A stretch of DNA of 64,000 nucleotides. Source: Chryseobacterium indologenes (GTDB lineage Bacteria > Bacteroidota > Bacteroidia > Flavobacteriales > Weeksellaceae). The translations under genes and the position numbers were made by a program. Shown piece by piece: positions 45,489 through 54,418 of this stretch. The DNA lies in the NCBI RefSeq assembly GCF_001295265.1, contig NZ_LJOD01000004.1, forward strand, positions 186,001-250,000. The letters run 5' to 3'. The notes below the pieces were generated by a model. It saw only the letters and a list, made by a program, of their open reading frames with translations, did no database searches and had not been told where the DNA came from. Numbering within the stretch: position 1 is the stretch's first letter; each line of letters opens with the position of its first letter.

Positions 45489-46181
45489 ATGAAAAAGAAC
45501 GTATTAAGAATTACAGCAGTTTTAGGTTTAACAACCGTTTTACTTAACTCTTGCGGACCAAAAGAAAATACACCATTAGTATATTTCCCGGATATGTATT
45601 TTCCTGTAGCTTACGATCCACTGATGAAAGCTGAGGATGCTTACTCCGATCATGAAAATGAAATTCCTGCCTTTGTTAAAAACAACGGGGCAACCGGACT
45701 TTCTCCAGTAGAAGGAACCGTAGCTCAGAACAAGGACGGAGTTTTTGAAGAAAGTCTTTTGCCTAAAAACGTTGACGAGTATAACGCAGGGTATGATGCT
45801 TCCAAAAAGATTGTTGCCTCTCCATTGAATCCTGCTAATGCAGAAAAAGATATTGAAAGAGGAAAATTCTTATTTGAGCGTACCTGTGCAGCCTGTCACG
45901 GTACAGGAGGAGATGGACAAGGACCAATAGTACAGAGCGGAGCATATTCTGGAGTTCCAAACTATGCAGACAGAGAAATTACTGTAGGATCTGTTCATTA
46001 TGTATTAACTAACGGTAGAAACGCGATGGGGTCTTATGCAGGACAGCTAAACCCTGGTGACAGATGGAGAGTAGCCATGTATGTGATGAATGCTTTCAAA
46101 AAAGGAGCACCAGCACCGGCAGCAGCTACAGCAACTCCAGCAGCAGCAACAACTGAAACGACTACCGAAACTAAAAAATAA
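45489..46181 (+). CDS. actE: Alternative complex III subunit ActE, monohaem cytochrome c lipoprotein
   Basis: The protein has 230 residues from ATG 45489. A lipobox LNSC (Cys about 22) precedes a class I cytochrome c domain with the haem site CAACHGTGGDGQG and a distal Met in NGRNAMGSY. The C-terminus is an Ala/Pro/Thr tail. It is the mobile-facing cytochrome that hands electrons out of the complex. The stop of actD is one base upstream of its start codon. Confidence 0.93.
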   Translation: MKKNVLRITAVLGLTTVLLNSCGPKENTPLVYFPDMYFPVAYDPLMKAEDAYSDHENEIPAFVKNNGATGLSPVEGTVAQNKDGVFEESLLPKNVDEYNAGYDASKKIVASPLNPANAEKDIERGKFLFERTCAACHGTGGDGQGPIVQSGAYSGVPNYADREITVGSVHYVLTNGRNAMGSYAGQLNPGDRWRVAMYVMNAFKKGAPAPAAATATPAAATTETTTETKK

Positions 46182-46189
46182 GAAAAGAA

Positions 46190-47521
46190 ATGTATAGTTT
46201 TTCACCAAAATTAAAATCAACTTCTATAATACTTCTTGTTGTAGGTTTAATTCTATTCGGTGCCGGTTATTTCATGAACCATGGTCTGGATGATGTTAAA
46301 ATAGGAGAAATGATGGAAGCTGTTCATGCTTCAGGTCATACTGCCCCTACCCATTCAAGTGAAATGGTAGGTCCCCAGGATCACCAGGCTCATTTGGATC
46401 ATGCTAAGATGCAGGTTCACAACCAGCCTTTAGCTTCTCTTCACTTTGTGGCTGTCTTTTTCTTTGGAGTAAGTTGTGCTGTACTGTTTTTCTACTGTAT
46501 TCAGCACGCGGCACACGCAGGTTGGCCAATCATCATTACAAGAGTAATGGAAGCTATTGCTTCTTTTATTCCTTACGGAGGCGCTATTCTGATTATTATG
46601 ATGATCTTAAATATTACTCATAACGGACACCTTTTCCACTGGATGGATCCGGCTTTAACAGATCCTAAAGATCCTCACTTTGATGTAATCCTTTTTGAAA
46701 AGAAAAAATTCTTAAATATTCCTTTCTATGCAGTAAGAACCTTAATCTATGTGATTGGTGCATCTTTCTTCGCCTGGAAATTAAAGGCTCAGTCTAAAAA
46801 AGTAGACGAGACCAAGTCTAAAGTAGAGTATCAGATGCTTTACAGATGGTCTGTAGGATATATTGCATTCTTCGGATTTGCTTCTGCAGCCTGGGCTTGG
46901 GACTGGTTGATGTCTATTGACCCTCACTGGTATTCTACAATGTATATCTGGTATTCAATGGTAAGCTGCCTTTCAAGTGGTATTGCGGTAATCATTCTTT
47001 TAAGTGTTTATCTTAAGAAAAATGGTTTCCTTCCACAGTTCAATGATAACCACTTACACGATTTAGGAGTATTCCTTTTCGCTACAAGTATGCTTTGGAC
47101 GTATACATGGTTTGCACAGTTCATGCTTTACTGGTATGCCAACGTTCCTGAAGAAGTTAATTACTTCTTCGGAAGATTCCAGCACTACTCTCCTACTTTC
47201 TTACCAATGCTGATCATCAACTTCTTATTACCGCTATTGGTATTAGTGAGCAGCAGCATCAAGAGAAATTACAAAGTAGTAACAACAATGGCCGTTGTCG
47301 TTATTTTAGGACACATCTTAGATTACTTCAACATGGTAATGCCGGGAACGGTAGGACCATACTGGAAAACTCCTGAAGTATTCTTATTAATCCTGGGAGC
47401 TGTACTATTTGTTGTTGGATTATTTATGTTTACTGTACTTTCAGCTTTATCTAAACTGAAGTTGATCCCTACAGGAAACCCATTCTTACACGAATCTGAA
47501 ATTTACGAATATCCTTTCTAA
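46190..47521 (+). CDS. actF: Alternative complex III subunit ActF (NrfD-like)
   Basis: This 443-residue polytopic membrane protein is a second NrfD-like member with about ten helices. A His-rich periplasmic loop occurs after the first helix (residues 40-75, with many His). It forms the second membrane half with ActC. It is the last act gene, and a terminator follows. Cytochrome oxidase genes that often lie next are not found in the following 5 kb. Confidence 0.94.
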   Translation: MYSFSPKLKSTSIILLVVGLILFGAGYFMNHGLDDVKIGEMMEAVHASGHTAPTHSSEMVGPQDHQAHLDHAKMQVHNQPLASLHFVAVFFFGVSCAVLFFYCIQHAAHAGWPIIITRVMEAIASFIPYGGAILIIMMILNITHNGHLFHWMDPALTDPKDPHFDVILFEKKKFLNIPFYAVRTLIYVIGASFFAWKLKAQSKKVDETKSKVEYQMLYRWSVGYIAFFGFASAAWAWDWLMSIDPHWYSTMYIWYSMVSCLSSGIAVIILLSVYLKKNGFLPQFNDNHLHDLGVFLFATSMLWTYTWFAQFMLYWYANVPEEVNYFFGRFQHYSPTFLPMLIINFLLPLLVLVSSSIKRNYKVVTTMAVVVILGHILDYFNMVMPGTVGPYWKTPEVFLLILGAVLFVVGLFMFTVLSALSKLKLIPTGNPFLHESEIYEYPF

Positions 47522-47547
47522 GGATTTTGTAACAGAAATAAAGAAAA

Positions 47548-47580
47548 AAAGACTGATTGTAATGATCAGTCTTTTTTTTA
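47548..47580 (+). terminator. Terminator of the act operon
   Basis: AAAGACTGAT at 47548-47557 pairs with ATCAGTCTTT at 47565-47574, followed by a T-run. Confidence 0.87.
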
Positions 47581-47660
47581 TGGGCTTCAGACATCAGGCA
47601 ACCATTCTGAATTTTGTACGTCTATTAAGAAAGAGATAACCACTAAATACAAATTCCTAC

Positions 47661-48677
47661 ATGAAAACAAAACTTTTTCTTTATTCAGTGTGTATATTCC
47701 TGTTCAGTTTCATCCAGGGCCAGACCATTACTTTCGTTTCAGAAAAAACTAATAAACCTCTTCCCAAAGTGTCTGTGTTTGGCAAAGACGGGAGTATTCT
47801 CGCCTATTCTGATATTGATGGGAAAATTGATAAAAAGGTATTGAGCCCGGATCAGGAAAAATTCCAGCTGGTATATAATAATTTTCCTGTAGCCACTCTT
47901 TCTTATGAAGACTTTGCTCAGGAAACAATCAGGATTAATGATCAGGTAAAAGAAATTGAAGCAGTGGTGATCAAAAATACAAAACCTGCAAAATATATCT
48001 TTATTAAAGGAAACTTCAATGCCTATGTAACGGTTAACAATAAACTTAACAGCTATGCAGACGGCGTGGCCACCTATATTTTTGACAACAAAACAAAAAA
48101 ACTGAAAAGCGCCAATGTTGAGCAATACAGAGTATTCAGATTAGCCGGTGTGAAAAACGAGAAAAAGCAGACGGCATCATGGGATTACGGAAATTCACTT
48201 CAGATTCCTAAGCTTAAAAATGTAGGAAACCCCGAAGAATATAAAACCAAGAGAAATACCATAAAAGAACTGAAAGGAGACCGTAAAGATCAGATCGAAG
48301 TAACTGGTCAGGCTCTTCAGGAAAAAGAATTTTCGCTGTTCGGATTCAGATTCTTTGATATCAGAACCATTCTGAATATGTCTTTTGAAAAAGATTCAGA
48401 AAAAAATCTGCGGGACTTCTTAGAATACAACGAAGTTGGTTTTATAAAGCTTAAACATAAAAGTGAACCGGATTATACCCAGATCATTCTTTACAACAAC
48501 TTCTATCCTACCGAAATGAGCTTTAATAATGATGACGATATTGAAAAAGTAAAATTCAAAAACAATCAGAGCAATTATAATACCCCATTCTGGAAAGAAG
48601 CTTCATTTCCTAATATGCAGACCATATTCAGTTCTTTCTTTAAAGATGACCTGAAAGAGCAGGAAAACAAGAAATAG
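47661..48677 (+). CDS. Secreted hypothetical protein with carboxypeptidase-like N-terminus
   Basis: This 338-residue protein has a signal peptide (ends near residue 20, SFIQGQ). Residues about 24-100 resemble the beta-sandwich found at the start of TonB-linked and carboxypeptidase-regulatory-like proteins (TNKPLPKVSVFGKDGSILAYSDIDGKI). The rest is lysine- and asparagine-rich with no motif I can name. It ends in SSFFKDDLKEQENKK, a phrase reused in the fragment just downstream. It is probably periplasmic or outer-membrane associated, function unknown. Confidence 0.7.
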   Translation: MKTKLFLYSVCIFLFSFIQGQTITFVSEKTNKPLPKVSVFGKDGSILAYSDIDGKIDKKVLSPDQEKFQLVYNNFPVATLSYEDFAQETIRINDQVKEIEAVVIKNTKPAKYIFIKGNFNAYVTVNNKLNSYADGVATYIFDNKTKKLKSANVEQYRVFRLAGVKNEKKQTASWDYGNSLQIPKLKNVGNPEEYKTKRNTIKELKGDRKDQIEVTGQALQEKEFSLFGFRFFDIRTILNMSFEKDSEKNLRDFLEYNEVGFIKLKHKSEPDYTQIILYNNFYPTEMSFNNDDDIEKVKFKNNQSNYNTPFWKEASFPNMQTIFSSFFKDDLKEQENKK

Positions 48678-48709
48678 CTTATGTTGTCAATACATTCACT
48701 TTCTATTAA

Positions 48710-48880
48710 TGTAAAGACCGTTATTTTGATTTCAAAAAAAACAGCCATCACTTTTTTGATTTTAAAGGATTCAGCTCATTCTTTAAAGACGATATGAAGG
48801 AACAGGACAGCAAGTCAAAAAATACTTCTCTCAACATCAGAAAAACCACTGTATCTGAAAAACTGACAAAACGAAAATAA
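48710..48880 (+). pseudogene. C-terminal remnant of a paralogue of the upstream gene
   Basis: An open frame of 56 codons to the stop at 48878-48880 has no start codon near its beginning. It contains GFSSFFKDDMKEQD, almost identical to the end of the preceding gene (IFSSFFKDDLKEQE). The region before it is closed by a stop just upstream of 48710. It looks like the tail of a former tandem copy that has lost its 5' part. Confidence 0.75.
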
Positions 48881-48906
48881 AAATCCAGTATTAATAAAGG
48901 TTTTAC

Positions 48907-48914
48907 TAAATTTG
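48907..48914 (+). promoter_or_regulatory. -7 promoter box (TAAATTTG)
   Basis: There is an exact TAnnTTTG match 17 bp before ATG 48932. Confidence 0.5.
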
Positions 48915-48931
48915 TAGCAAACCAAATAAAA

Positions 48932-50140
48932 ATGAAAAAGTTTTCTTTTCTACTTGTTTTCAGTTTGTTGCTGTTTACAGCATGCAAGAAAGATCATGTA
49001 GATGCTACGAATACTAAAACGCTGCAGTCCAGTATCAATGATATGACTTCCAGCCTTTCAACGATCAAACAGATCAAGTTCAATGAAGCGCTTTACATTC
49101 TGAAGACCTTTGGAGTGGAAGCAGATGGTGATGTGGAGGAACTTAAGGCGCTTGGAAAACTTATCGACGGTAAAAAAGTACCTGAAATCCTGACCATGGC
49201 AGATAGCGTGGCTCAGAAAAACGGCATCGAATGGGCAAGTACTGCACCGCCATCCCTAGGAGAAATGAATATCTTCGGGGATGATAAAGCAAAAGAAACA
49301 GATGCTAATGACGTAAAAGCAAGCTCATTGACTATTACAACCAACCCTACGGGAGATGATGGGACAGGCGCTCCTATTGCCATACAGGTCGTTCCAAGAT
49401 TAGTAGATAATGCCGGGAAACCGGTTTCATTTACCGGAGCAGGTCTTGAAGCAACATTAGAAGTATTCAGCAACGGGGTGAAGCTTGCTACCGCTAAAAA
49501 CCTTATGCAGGATAATAATTTCAAAGGATTTCATCTGAAGTTCTCATCCATTCCGGCTGCAAAAGTAGTCGATAACAAAATTGATATAACAGTATCTGTA
49601 AAAACAACGGCCAAAACCTTTAAAATGTCTAAAATCGGGCTTGATGTAAATCCTTCTGCCCTTAAGGTTCCGGCAGCTCCAAAAACAGACTCTACCGCTG
49701 TTAATCAAGATCCAAATGCTGTTATTGATCCAAATAATCCTGGATCTACAGCTCCGGGCACTGCCACAGATCCAAATGTTACTCCGGCACCGGCAGCACC
49801 TGCAACGCCTAAACAGCCTACCGCAGATCCGAAAAGTACAGTAAGTAAGTTCTTAAGCAATGTAAGCTCCCAAAACCTGAAGGCCGCTTATGATGCCTCC
49901 AACAACCCGGGATGGGGAAGCTATGAATCTTTCTCCAATCCTAATTCAGGATTTGGTTCTGTGAAAAATGTAAGTGTGAAAAACATCAGCACGAACGGAA
50001 CAACCGCGAACAGCGCCAGCGTGAATGCTACTTATGATGTAACGGATAAAAACGGAAAAACAACTTCATTAAAAGTTACTTTCGGGCTTAAAAATGTAAA
50101 CGGTGACTGGAAAATTTCCAGCTATAAAATAAATCCATAA
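48932..50140 (+). CDS. Lipoprotein with Pro/Ala linker and C-terminal NTF2-like module
   Basis: This 402-residue protein has a lipobox LFTACKKD (Cys about 18). An N-terminal helical part (about 25-100) and a beta-rich part (about 125-245) precede a Pro/Ala/Thr/Asp low-complexity linker (about 245-300). The last 100 residues (TVSKFLSNVSSQNLKAAYDASN ... VNGDWKISSYKI) look like an NTF2/DUF4878-type fold. It is likely anchored in the outer or inner membrane as a modular envelope protein. It abuts apt with no spacing. Function unknown. Confidence 0.7.
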   Translation: MKKFSFLLVFSLLLFTACKKDHVDATNTKTLQSSINDMTSSLSTIKQIKFNEALYILKTFGVEADGDVEELKALGKLIDGKKVPEILTMADSVAQKNGIEWASTAPPSLGEMNIFGDDKAKETDANDVKASSLTITTNPTGDDGTGAPIAIQVVPRLVDNAGKPVSFTGAGLEATLEVFSNGVKLATAKNLMQDNNFKGFHLKFSSIPAAKVVDNKIDITVSVKTTAKTFKMSKIGLDVNPSALKVPAAPKTDSTAVNQDPNAVIDPNNPGSTAPGTATDPNVTPAPAAPATPKQPTADPKSTVSKFLSNVSSQNLKAAYDASNNPGWGSYESFSNPNSGFGSVKNVSVKNISTNGTTANSASVNATYDVTDKNGKTTSLKVTFGLKNVNGDWKISSYKINP

Positions 50141-50677
50141 ATGGCATCAGCAGAACTGATCACAAGACTCAACGAAACCATCGAAAACATCCCTGATTTT
50201 CCTATTCCCGGAATACAGTTCAAGGATATATCTCCTATTTTCTTAGATCCGAAGCTTTATGAGGATGTTATTGATGACCTTGTGGCTTTCAGTAAAGGAA
50301 AAGTAGATGCCGTATGTGGAGTAGAAAGCCGAGGCTATCTTTTCGGCATTGCCATTGCGGTAGCCTTAGAAGTTCCGTTTATTCTCATCAGAAAAGCAGG
50401 AAAACTTCCCCCGCCTGTAATCTCAGAAAGCTATGATCTGGAATATGGAAGCGCCGTCATTGAAACGCGCGAGGGACAGGTAAAGCCAGGACAGCGGATT
50501 CTGATTCACGATGATCTCCTAGCCACAGGCGGAACTACAGAAGCAGCTGCAAAACTGGTTGAAAAACAAGGTGCTGTTGTATCTCAATTCAGCTTCCTGA
50601 TAGGACTGACAGAATTGAAAGGCGAGGAGAAGCTGAAAAAATTCAACGCAGAAATTTATCCTATTTTAGAATATTAG
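50141..50677 (+). CDS. apt: Adenine phosphoribosyltransferase
   Basis: This 178-residue type I phosphoribosyltransferase has the PRPP-binding motif ILIHDDLLATGGTTEAAAK, the GVESRGYLFG loop and IRKAGKLPPP. It makes AMP from adenine and PRPP in purine salvage. The start codon begins one base after the stop of the lipoprotein gene, suggesting cotranscription. Confidence 0.96.
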   Translation: MASAELITRLNETIENIPDFPIPGIQFKDISPIFLDPKLYEDVIDDLVAFSKGKVDAVCGVESRGYLFGIAIAVALEVPFILIRKAGKLPPPVISESYDLEYGSAVIETREGQVKPGQRILIHDDLLATGGTTEAAAKLVEKQGAVVSQFSFLIGLTELKGEEKLKKFNAEIYPILEY

Positions 50678-50723
50678 ATCAAATAAAATATTTTCGGCTC
50701 CGCCCGGCATGACAGCAACTCAT

Positions 50724-50785
50724 AACTGTGTAAAACGCAGCATCAGAGCGGTCATTCAGAGCGGAGCTGATGCGTTTTCACAGTT
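50724..50785. repeat. Imperfect inverted repeat (hairpin element)
   Basis: Arms 50724-50746 and 50767-50785 pair almost fully with a one-base and a three-base bulge. The loop region contains a direct repeat CAGAGCGG at 50744-50751 and 50757-50764. It is GC-richer than the surroundings and is not followed by a T-run, so it is not a standard terminator. Confidence 0.65.
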
Positions 50786-50842
50786 CCTGATTAACAATTC
50801 ACTCTATTTATTTAAATAAAATCAATAATACTCACAAAGTAT

Positions 50843-50873
50843 TTTGTAAATCATTCAGAAACAATTAAATTTG
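50843..50873 (+). promoter_or_regulatory. Promoter of the TPR-like gene and ribH
   Basis: TTTG at 50843-50846 and TAAATTTG at 50866-50873 have a 19-bp spacer, an excellent Bacteroidota -33/-7 pair 21 bp before the ATG. Confidence 0.72.
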
Positions 50874-50894
50874 CATTTCAATTTTTAGAAATTT

Positions 50895-51602
50895 ATGGCA
50901 AAATTGGGAAAGAATGCTCAGAATGAGCAAGAAGGTAAGGAAACCGTTGAGTTTTTCAAAGACCTTGACAGAGAAGCTTTAAACACTGAAAGATTCCTTG
51001 AAAAATATTCAAAACCATTAGGTATCGTTTTTGGTGCTCTGGTATTGGGTGTTTTGGGATTCTTTGCTTACAAGCAGTTTGTAGTAGCTCCTAAAAACGC
51101 TGAAGCCGTAAAAAGTTTCCTTGCAGCTCAGAAAAACCAGATGGAGGGAAAGGATAAAGAAGCTTTAGGCGGAAAATCAGCTGCCAATCCTGGATTTGTT
51201 GGAACATACAACGAATATTCAAATACAGAAATAGGTAAACTTTCAGGATATAATGCTGGATTGTTAAAGTTCAAAGAAGGAAAATTCCAGGAAGCTTATG
51301 ATCTTTTAGATCAGTTTTCATCTGATAATAAAACATTAATGGCCCTGAAATACGGAGCAATGGCAGATGCAAAATCCGGACTTAACAAAAATGATGAAGC
51401 TTTAGCTTTACTGGATAAAGCTGCAGGAGCATCAAGCGATCCTTATACTACTTACTATTTCACAAGAAAGGCGGGTATCGTAGCTTTAGGATTAAAGAAA
51501 AATGCTGAGGCAAAGAAATATTTCTCTACAATTGATGAGAAATACCAGGATTATGACAACGGAATGTCTGATTCTTATATTGAAATGACTAAATATTTTT
51601 AA
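50895..51602 (+). CDS. Membrane-anchored tetratricopeptide-like protein
   Basis: This 235-residue protein has a charged cytosolic N-terminus (1-42), one membrane helix (about 44-63) and a periplasmic part with TPR-like helical repeats such as KFKEGKFQEAYDLLDQFSSD and GLNKNDEALALLDKAAG. The layout recalls YfgM-type proteins that assist secreted protein folding, though I cannot confirm homology. It lies 3 bp before ribH and shares its promoter. Confidence 0.75.
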   Translation: MAKLGKNAQNEQEGKETVEFFKDLDREALNTERFLEKYSKPLGIVFGALVLGVLGFFAYKQFVVAPKNAEAVKSFLAAQKNQMEGKDKEALGGKSAANPGFVGTYNEYSNTEIGKLSGYNAGLLKFKEGKFQEAYDLLDQFSSDNKTLMALKYGAMADAKSGLNKNDEALALLDKAAGASSDPYTTYYFTRKAGIVALGLKKNAEAKKYFSTIDEKYQDYDNGMSDSYIEMTKYF

Positions 51603-51605
51603 AAA

Positions 51606-52124
51606 ATGGCAACAGTTAATCTTTCCGATTACAAGCCACTTCATATAACCAATGCCGAAGATTTTTCTATCGGCATTGTTTTTTCTGAGTGGAATGATTT
51701 TGTAACGTACAATCTTCGTGATGCAGCTTTGGAAATTCTTGATAAAGAAGGCGTAAAACCAGAAAACATTAAACTTTTCCCTGTTCCGGGGGCTTTTGAA
51801 TTAAGCTACGCAAGCATGCAGCTTTGTAAAGAGAGAAAATATGATGCGGTAATAGCCATCGGATGTGTCATCCGCGGAGAAACACCTCACTTTGATTATG
51901 TATGCTCAGCAGTTGCTCAGGGAATTAAGGACTGTAACATCATGACAGATACCCCTACCATTTTCTGTGTCCTTACAGACGATAATAAAGAACAGTCTGT
52001 AGCAAGAAGTGGCGGGGATCTTGGAAATAAAGGAGTAGAAGCCGCCGTAACCGCCCTTAGAATGATTGATTTCAAAAAGAATCTGTCAGAAAAGAAAGGA
52101 AACATCGGTTTTGGACATTCTTAA
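51606..52124 (+). CDS. ribH: 6,7-dimethyl-8-ribityllumazine synthase
   Basis: This 172-residue protein has the lumazine synthase signatures FSIGIVFSEWNDFVT, VPGAFELSYA and IGCVIRGETPHFDYVCSAV, with a late FCVLTDDNKEQS. It condenses a pyrimidine with a butanone phosphate in riboflavin synthesis, probably as a capsid-like oligomer. The gene is downstream of the TPR-like gene with no gap. No FMN riboswitch is visible. Confidence 0.96.
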   Translation: MATVNLSDYKPLHITNAEDFSIGIVFSEWNDFVTYNLRDAALEILDKEGVKPENIKLFPVPGAFELSYASMQLCKERKYDAVIAIGCVIRGETPHFDYVCSAVAQGIKDCNIMTDTPTIFCVLTDDNKEQSVARSGGDLGNKGVEAAVTALRMIDFKKNLSEKKGNIGFGHS

Positions 52125-52147
52125 CAATTAATACAGTTTAACGATAC

Positions 52148-52180
52148 AGAGGACTATTTTTTCAATAGTCCTTTTTTATT
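52148..52180 (+). terminator. Rho-independent terminator after ribH
   Basis: AGGACTATT at 52150-52158 pairs with AATAGTCCT at 52164-52172, followed by Ts. Confidence 0.85.
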
Positions 52181-52305
52181 GCAGCATGCTTAAACATCAT
52201 TGTCTTCAAACGTTTCGCTACATTAACATATTTTAAAAAAAATTAAAAAAAGTATAAGAAATATCATGTTTTTACTTTTTATCACTAAAAGTTGTACACA
52301 AAAGC

Positions 52306-52313
52306 TATCTTTG
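52306..52313 (+). promoter_or_regulatory. -7 promoter box (TATCTTTG) of the LtaS-like gene
   Basis: There is an exact TAnnTTTG match 26 bp before ATG 52340, and it excludes the longer frame starting at 52292. Confidence 0.5.
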
Positions 52314-52339
52314 CGAAAATTAACATAGATTTAAATATA

Positions 52340-54418
52340 ATGTTCACAAAAAAAATAACTCCTTTTTTGTATTTAGGAATATTCTATCTGATTATATCTC
52401 TCATACTAAGGATCATATTCTTTTTTCATCCCATCACAACAGCAGGTTTTGGATTTTTTGAAGTCATAAAGGTGCTTAGTATCGGGCTGCTGAATGACAT
52501 TTTTGTATTCATCCTGGCAAGTTCACTGCTGGCTGTTTATTTCTTATTTCTTTCTGACTCCAAGTATAAAAAACCATACGGTTACCTTATTTTCGGGGCT
52601 CTGGTCCTGTTCTTTCTGTATATCTGGCTCGTTCCGAATAATATTTTCAAGCAGTACGGAGGTTCTGTTTCAGAAATAGCCCTTACCTTCGTCGGTATAA
52701 AGGCACTTCTTTTCGGGCTGATGCTTTTTCTTCCGACACAGAGAATCAAAATACGGAATGTCTTATACTTTATTACCCTGTTCCTGTACGTACTTCTTAT
52801 CATATTCAATAGTGTAAGCGAATATTTCTTTTATAATGAATTTGGAGTACGCTATAACTTTATTGCCGTAGATTACCTGATCTATACCAATGAAGTTATC
52901 GGAAATATTATGGAAAGCTATCCTATTATTCCGTTATTTTCAATCATCATTGCCCTTACAGCCATCGTAACCTGGTTTATCTATAAAAAAACAAAAGGAG
53001 AGCTTCTGAGCCTTCCGAATATAAAACAGAAGATGATCCTGCTGGGGACTTTTGTTGTGCTTTGCGGAATCAGCCTTCTCGCAATTTCTTCACTAATGCA
53101 GATCCGTTCTGATAATGTATTTGCTGATGAAATTGAAGATAACGGCCTTCCAAAATTTTATTGGGCATTCACCCATAATGAACTGGACTATTTCCAGTTT
53201 TACCAGCAGATTGATCAAAAGCAGGCAGAAAAAAACTTCTTAAGCCAGTATGCTGAACAGACGCTACAAAGAAACATCACTGCAGAGCAGCCTGAACTTA
53301 AAAAAAATGTCGTTCTGATCTCTATTGAAAGCCTTTCCGCTGATTTTATGGAACATTATGGCGGAACCAAAAAGATCACTCCATTCCTTGATAGCCTGGC
53401 AGACCGCTCATTAATGTTTACCAATCTCTACGCTACCGGAAACAGAACCGTAAGGGGACTTGAAGCCCTTACCCTCTGCATTCCTCCTACAGCCGGAGAA
53501 AGCATCATCAAAAGAGATGACAATAAAAACAAGTTTACTACAGGAAGCGTATTCAAATCCAAAGGATATGATGTAAAGTTCCTGTATGGCGGTTACAGCT
53601 ATTTTGATAATATGGAAGACTTCTTTGGCGGAAACGGATATGACATTGTTGACAGAAACAGCTTTAAACCGGAAGAAATCACTTTTGCCAATGTTTGGGG
53701 CGTAGCCGATGAAGATATGGCGAAAAAGGCCATCCAGGTAATGAATGCAGAAGCTAAGACGGGAAAGCCTTTTTTCAATCATTGGATGACAGTTTCCAAC
53801 CACAGGCCTTTTACTTATCCTGAAGGAAGAATAGATATTCCGGGAACGGCAAAATCAAGAGACGGAGGTGTAAAATATACAGATTATTCCCTTAGAAAAT
53901 TCTTTGAAATGGCTAAAAAACAGGACTGGTATAAAAATACAGTCTTTGTGATTATTGCCGATCACTGTGCTTCCAGCGCCGGAAAAACAGAACTTCCGAT
54001 GGATAAATACAGAATTCCTGCGATGGTTTTCTCAGAAGGGTTCATCCAGCCCCAGAAATTTGACAGACTAATGTCACAGATCGATGTAATGCCTACCCTC
54101 TTCGGAATGCTTAATTTTAATTATCAATCTAAGTTCTTAGGACAGGATGTTTTCAAAAAAGAATTCCAGCCTAAAGCTTATATCGCAACCTATCAGGATT
54201 TAGGATTGGTAAAAGATAACCACCTTACGGTTATCTCTCCGGTGAAAAAAGTAAAACAATATTCTTTAGACCTTGAACCCAGCAGCCTAGCTCCTGAATT
54301 CAAGCTTTATTATAATGAAAAACTGAGGAAAAAGCCAGAGCAGAAACTGGTAGACGAAACAATTTCCGCCTATCAGTCTACATCATACTGGCTTAAAGAA
54401 AAGCAGCTTAACCGATAA
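52340..54418 (+). CDS. LTA synthase/sulfatase-family membrane phosphotransferase
   Basis: The protein has 692 residues from ATG 52340 (a promoter box lies downstream of the alternative ATG 52292). Five membrane helices occupy residues about 10-250. The extracytoplasmic sulfatase-like domain has the metal/nucleophile motifs VVLISIESLSADF, GNRTVRGLEALT (catalytic Thr), HWMTVSNHRPFTYP and IIADHCAS. It probably transfers phosphoglycerol or phosphoethanolamine-type groups to an envelope polymer or lipid. The substrate is unknown. It converges with and overlaps the YgiC-like gene by 11 bp. Confidence 0.9.
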   Translation: MFTKKITPFLYLGIFYLIISLILRIIFFFHPITTAGFGFFEVIKVLSIGLLNDIFVFILASSLLAVYFLFLSDSKYKKPYGYLIFGALVLFFLYIWLVPNNIFKQYGGSVSEIALTFVGIKALLFGLMLFLPTQRIKIRNVLYFITLFLYVLLIIFNSVSEYFFYNEFGVRYNFIAVDYLIYTNEVIGNIMESYPIIPLFSIIIALTAIVTWFIYKKTKGELLSLPNIKQKMILLGTFVVLCGISLLAISSLMQIRSDNVFADEIEDNGLPKFYWAFTHNELDYFQFYQQIDQKQAEKNFLSQYAEQTLQRNITAEQPELKKNVVLISIESLSADFMEHYGGTKKITPFLDSLADRSLMFTNLYATGNRTVRGLEALTLCIPPTAGESIIKRDDNKNKFTTGSVFKSKGYDVKFLYGGYSYFDNMEDFFGGNGYDIVDRNSFKPEEITFANVWGVADEDMAKKAIQVMNAEAKTGKPFFNHWMTVSNHRPFTYPEGRIDIPGTAKSRDGGVKYTDYSLRKFFEMAKKQDWYKNTVFVIIADHCASSAGKTELPMDKYRIPAMVFSEGFIQPQKFDRLMSQIDVMPTLFGMLNFNYQSKFLGQDVFKKEFQPKAYIATYQDLGLVKDNHLTVISPVKKVKQYSLDLEPSSLAPEFKLYYNEKLRKKPEQKLVDETISAYQSTSYWLKEKQLNR

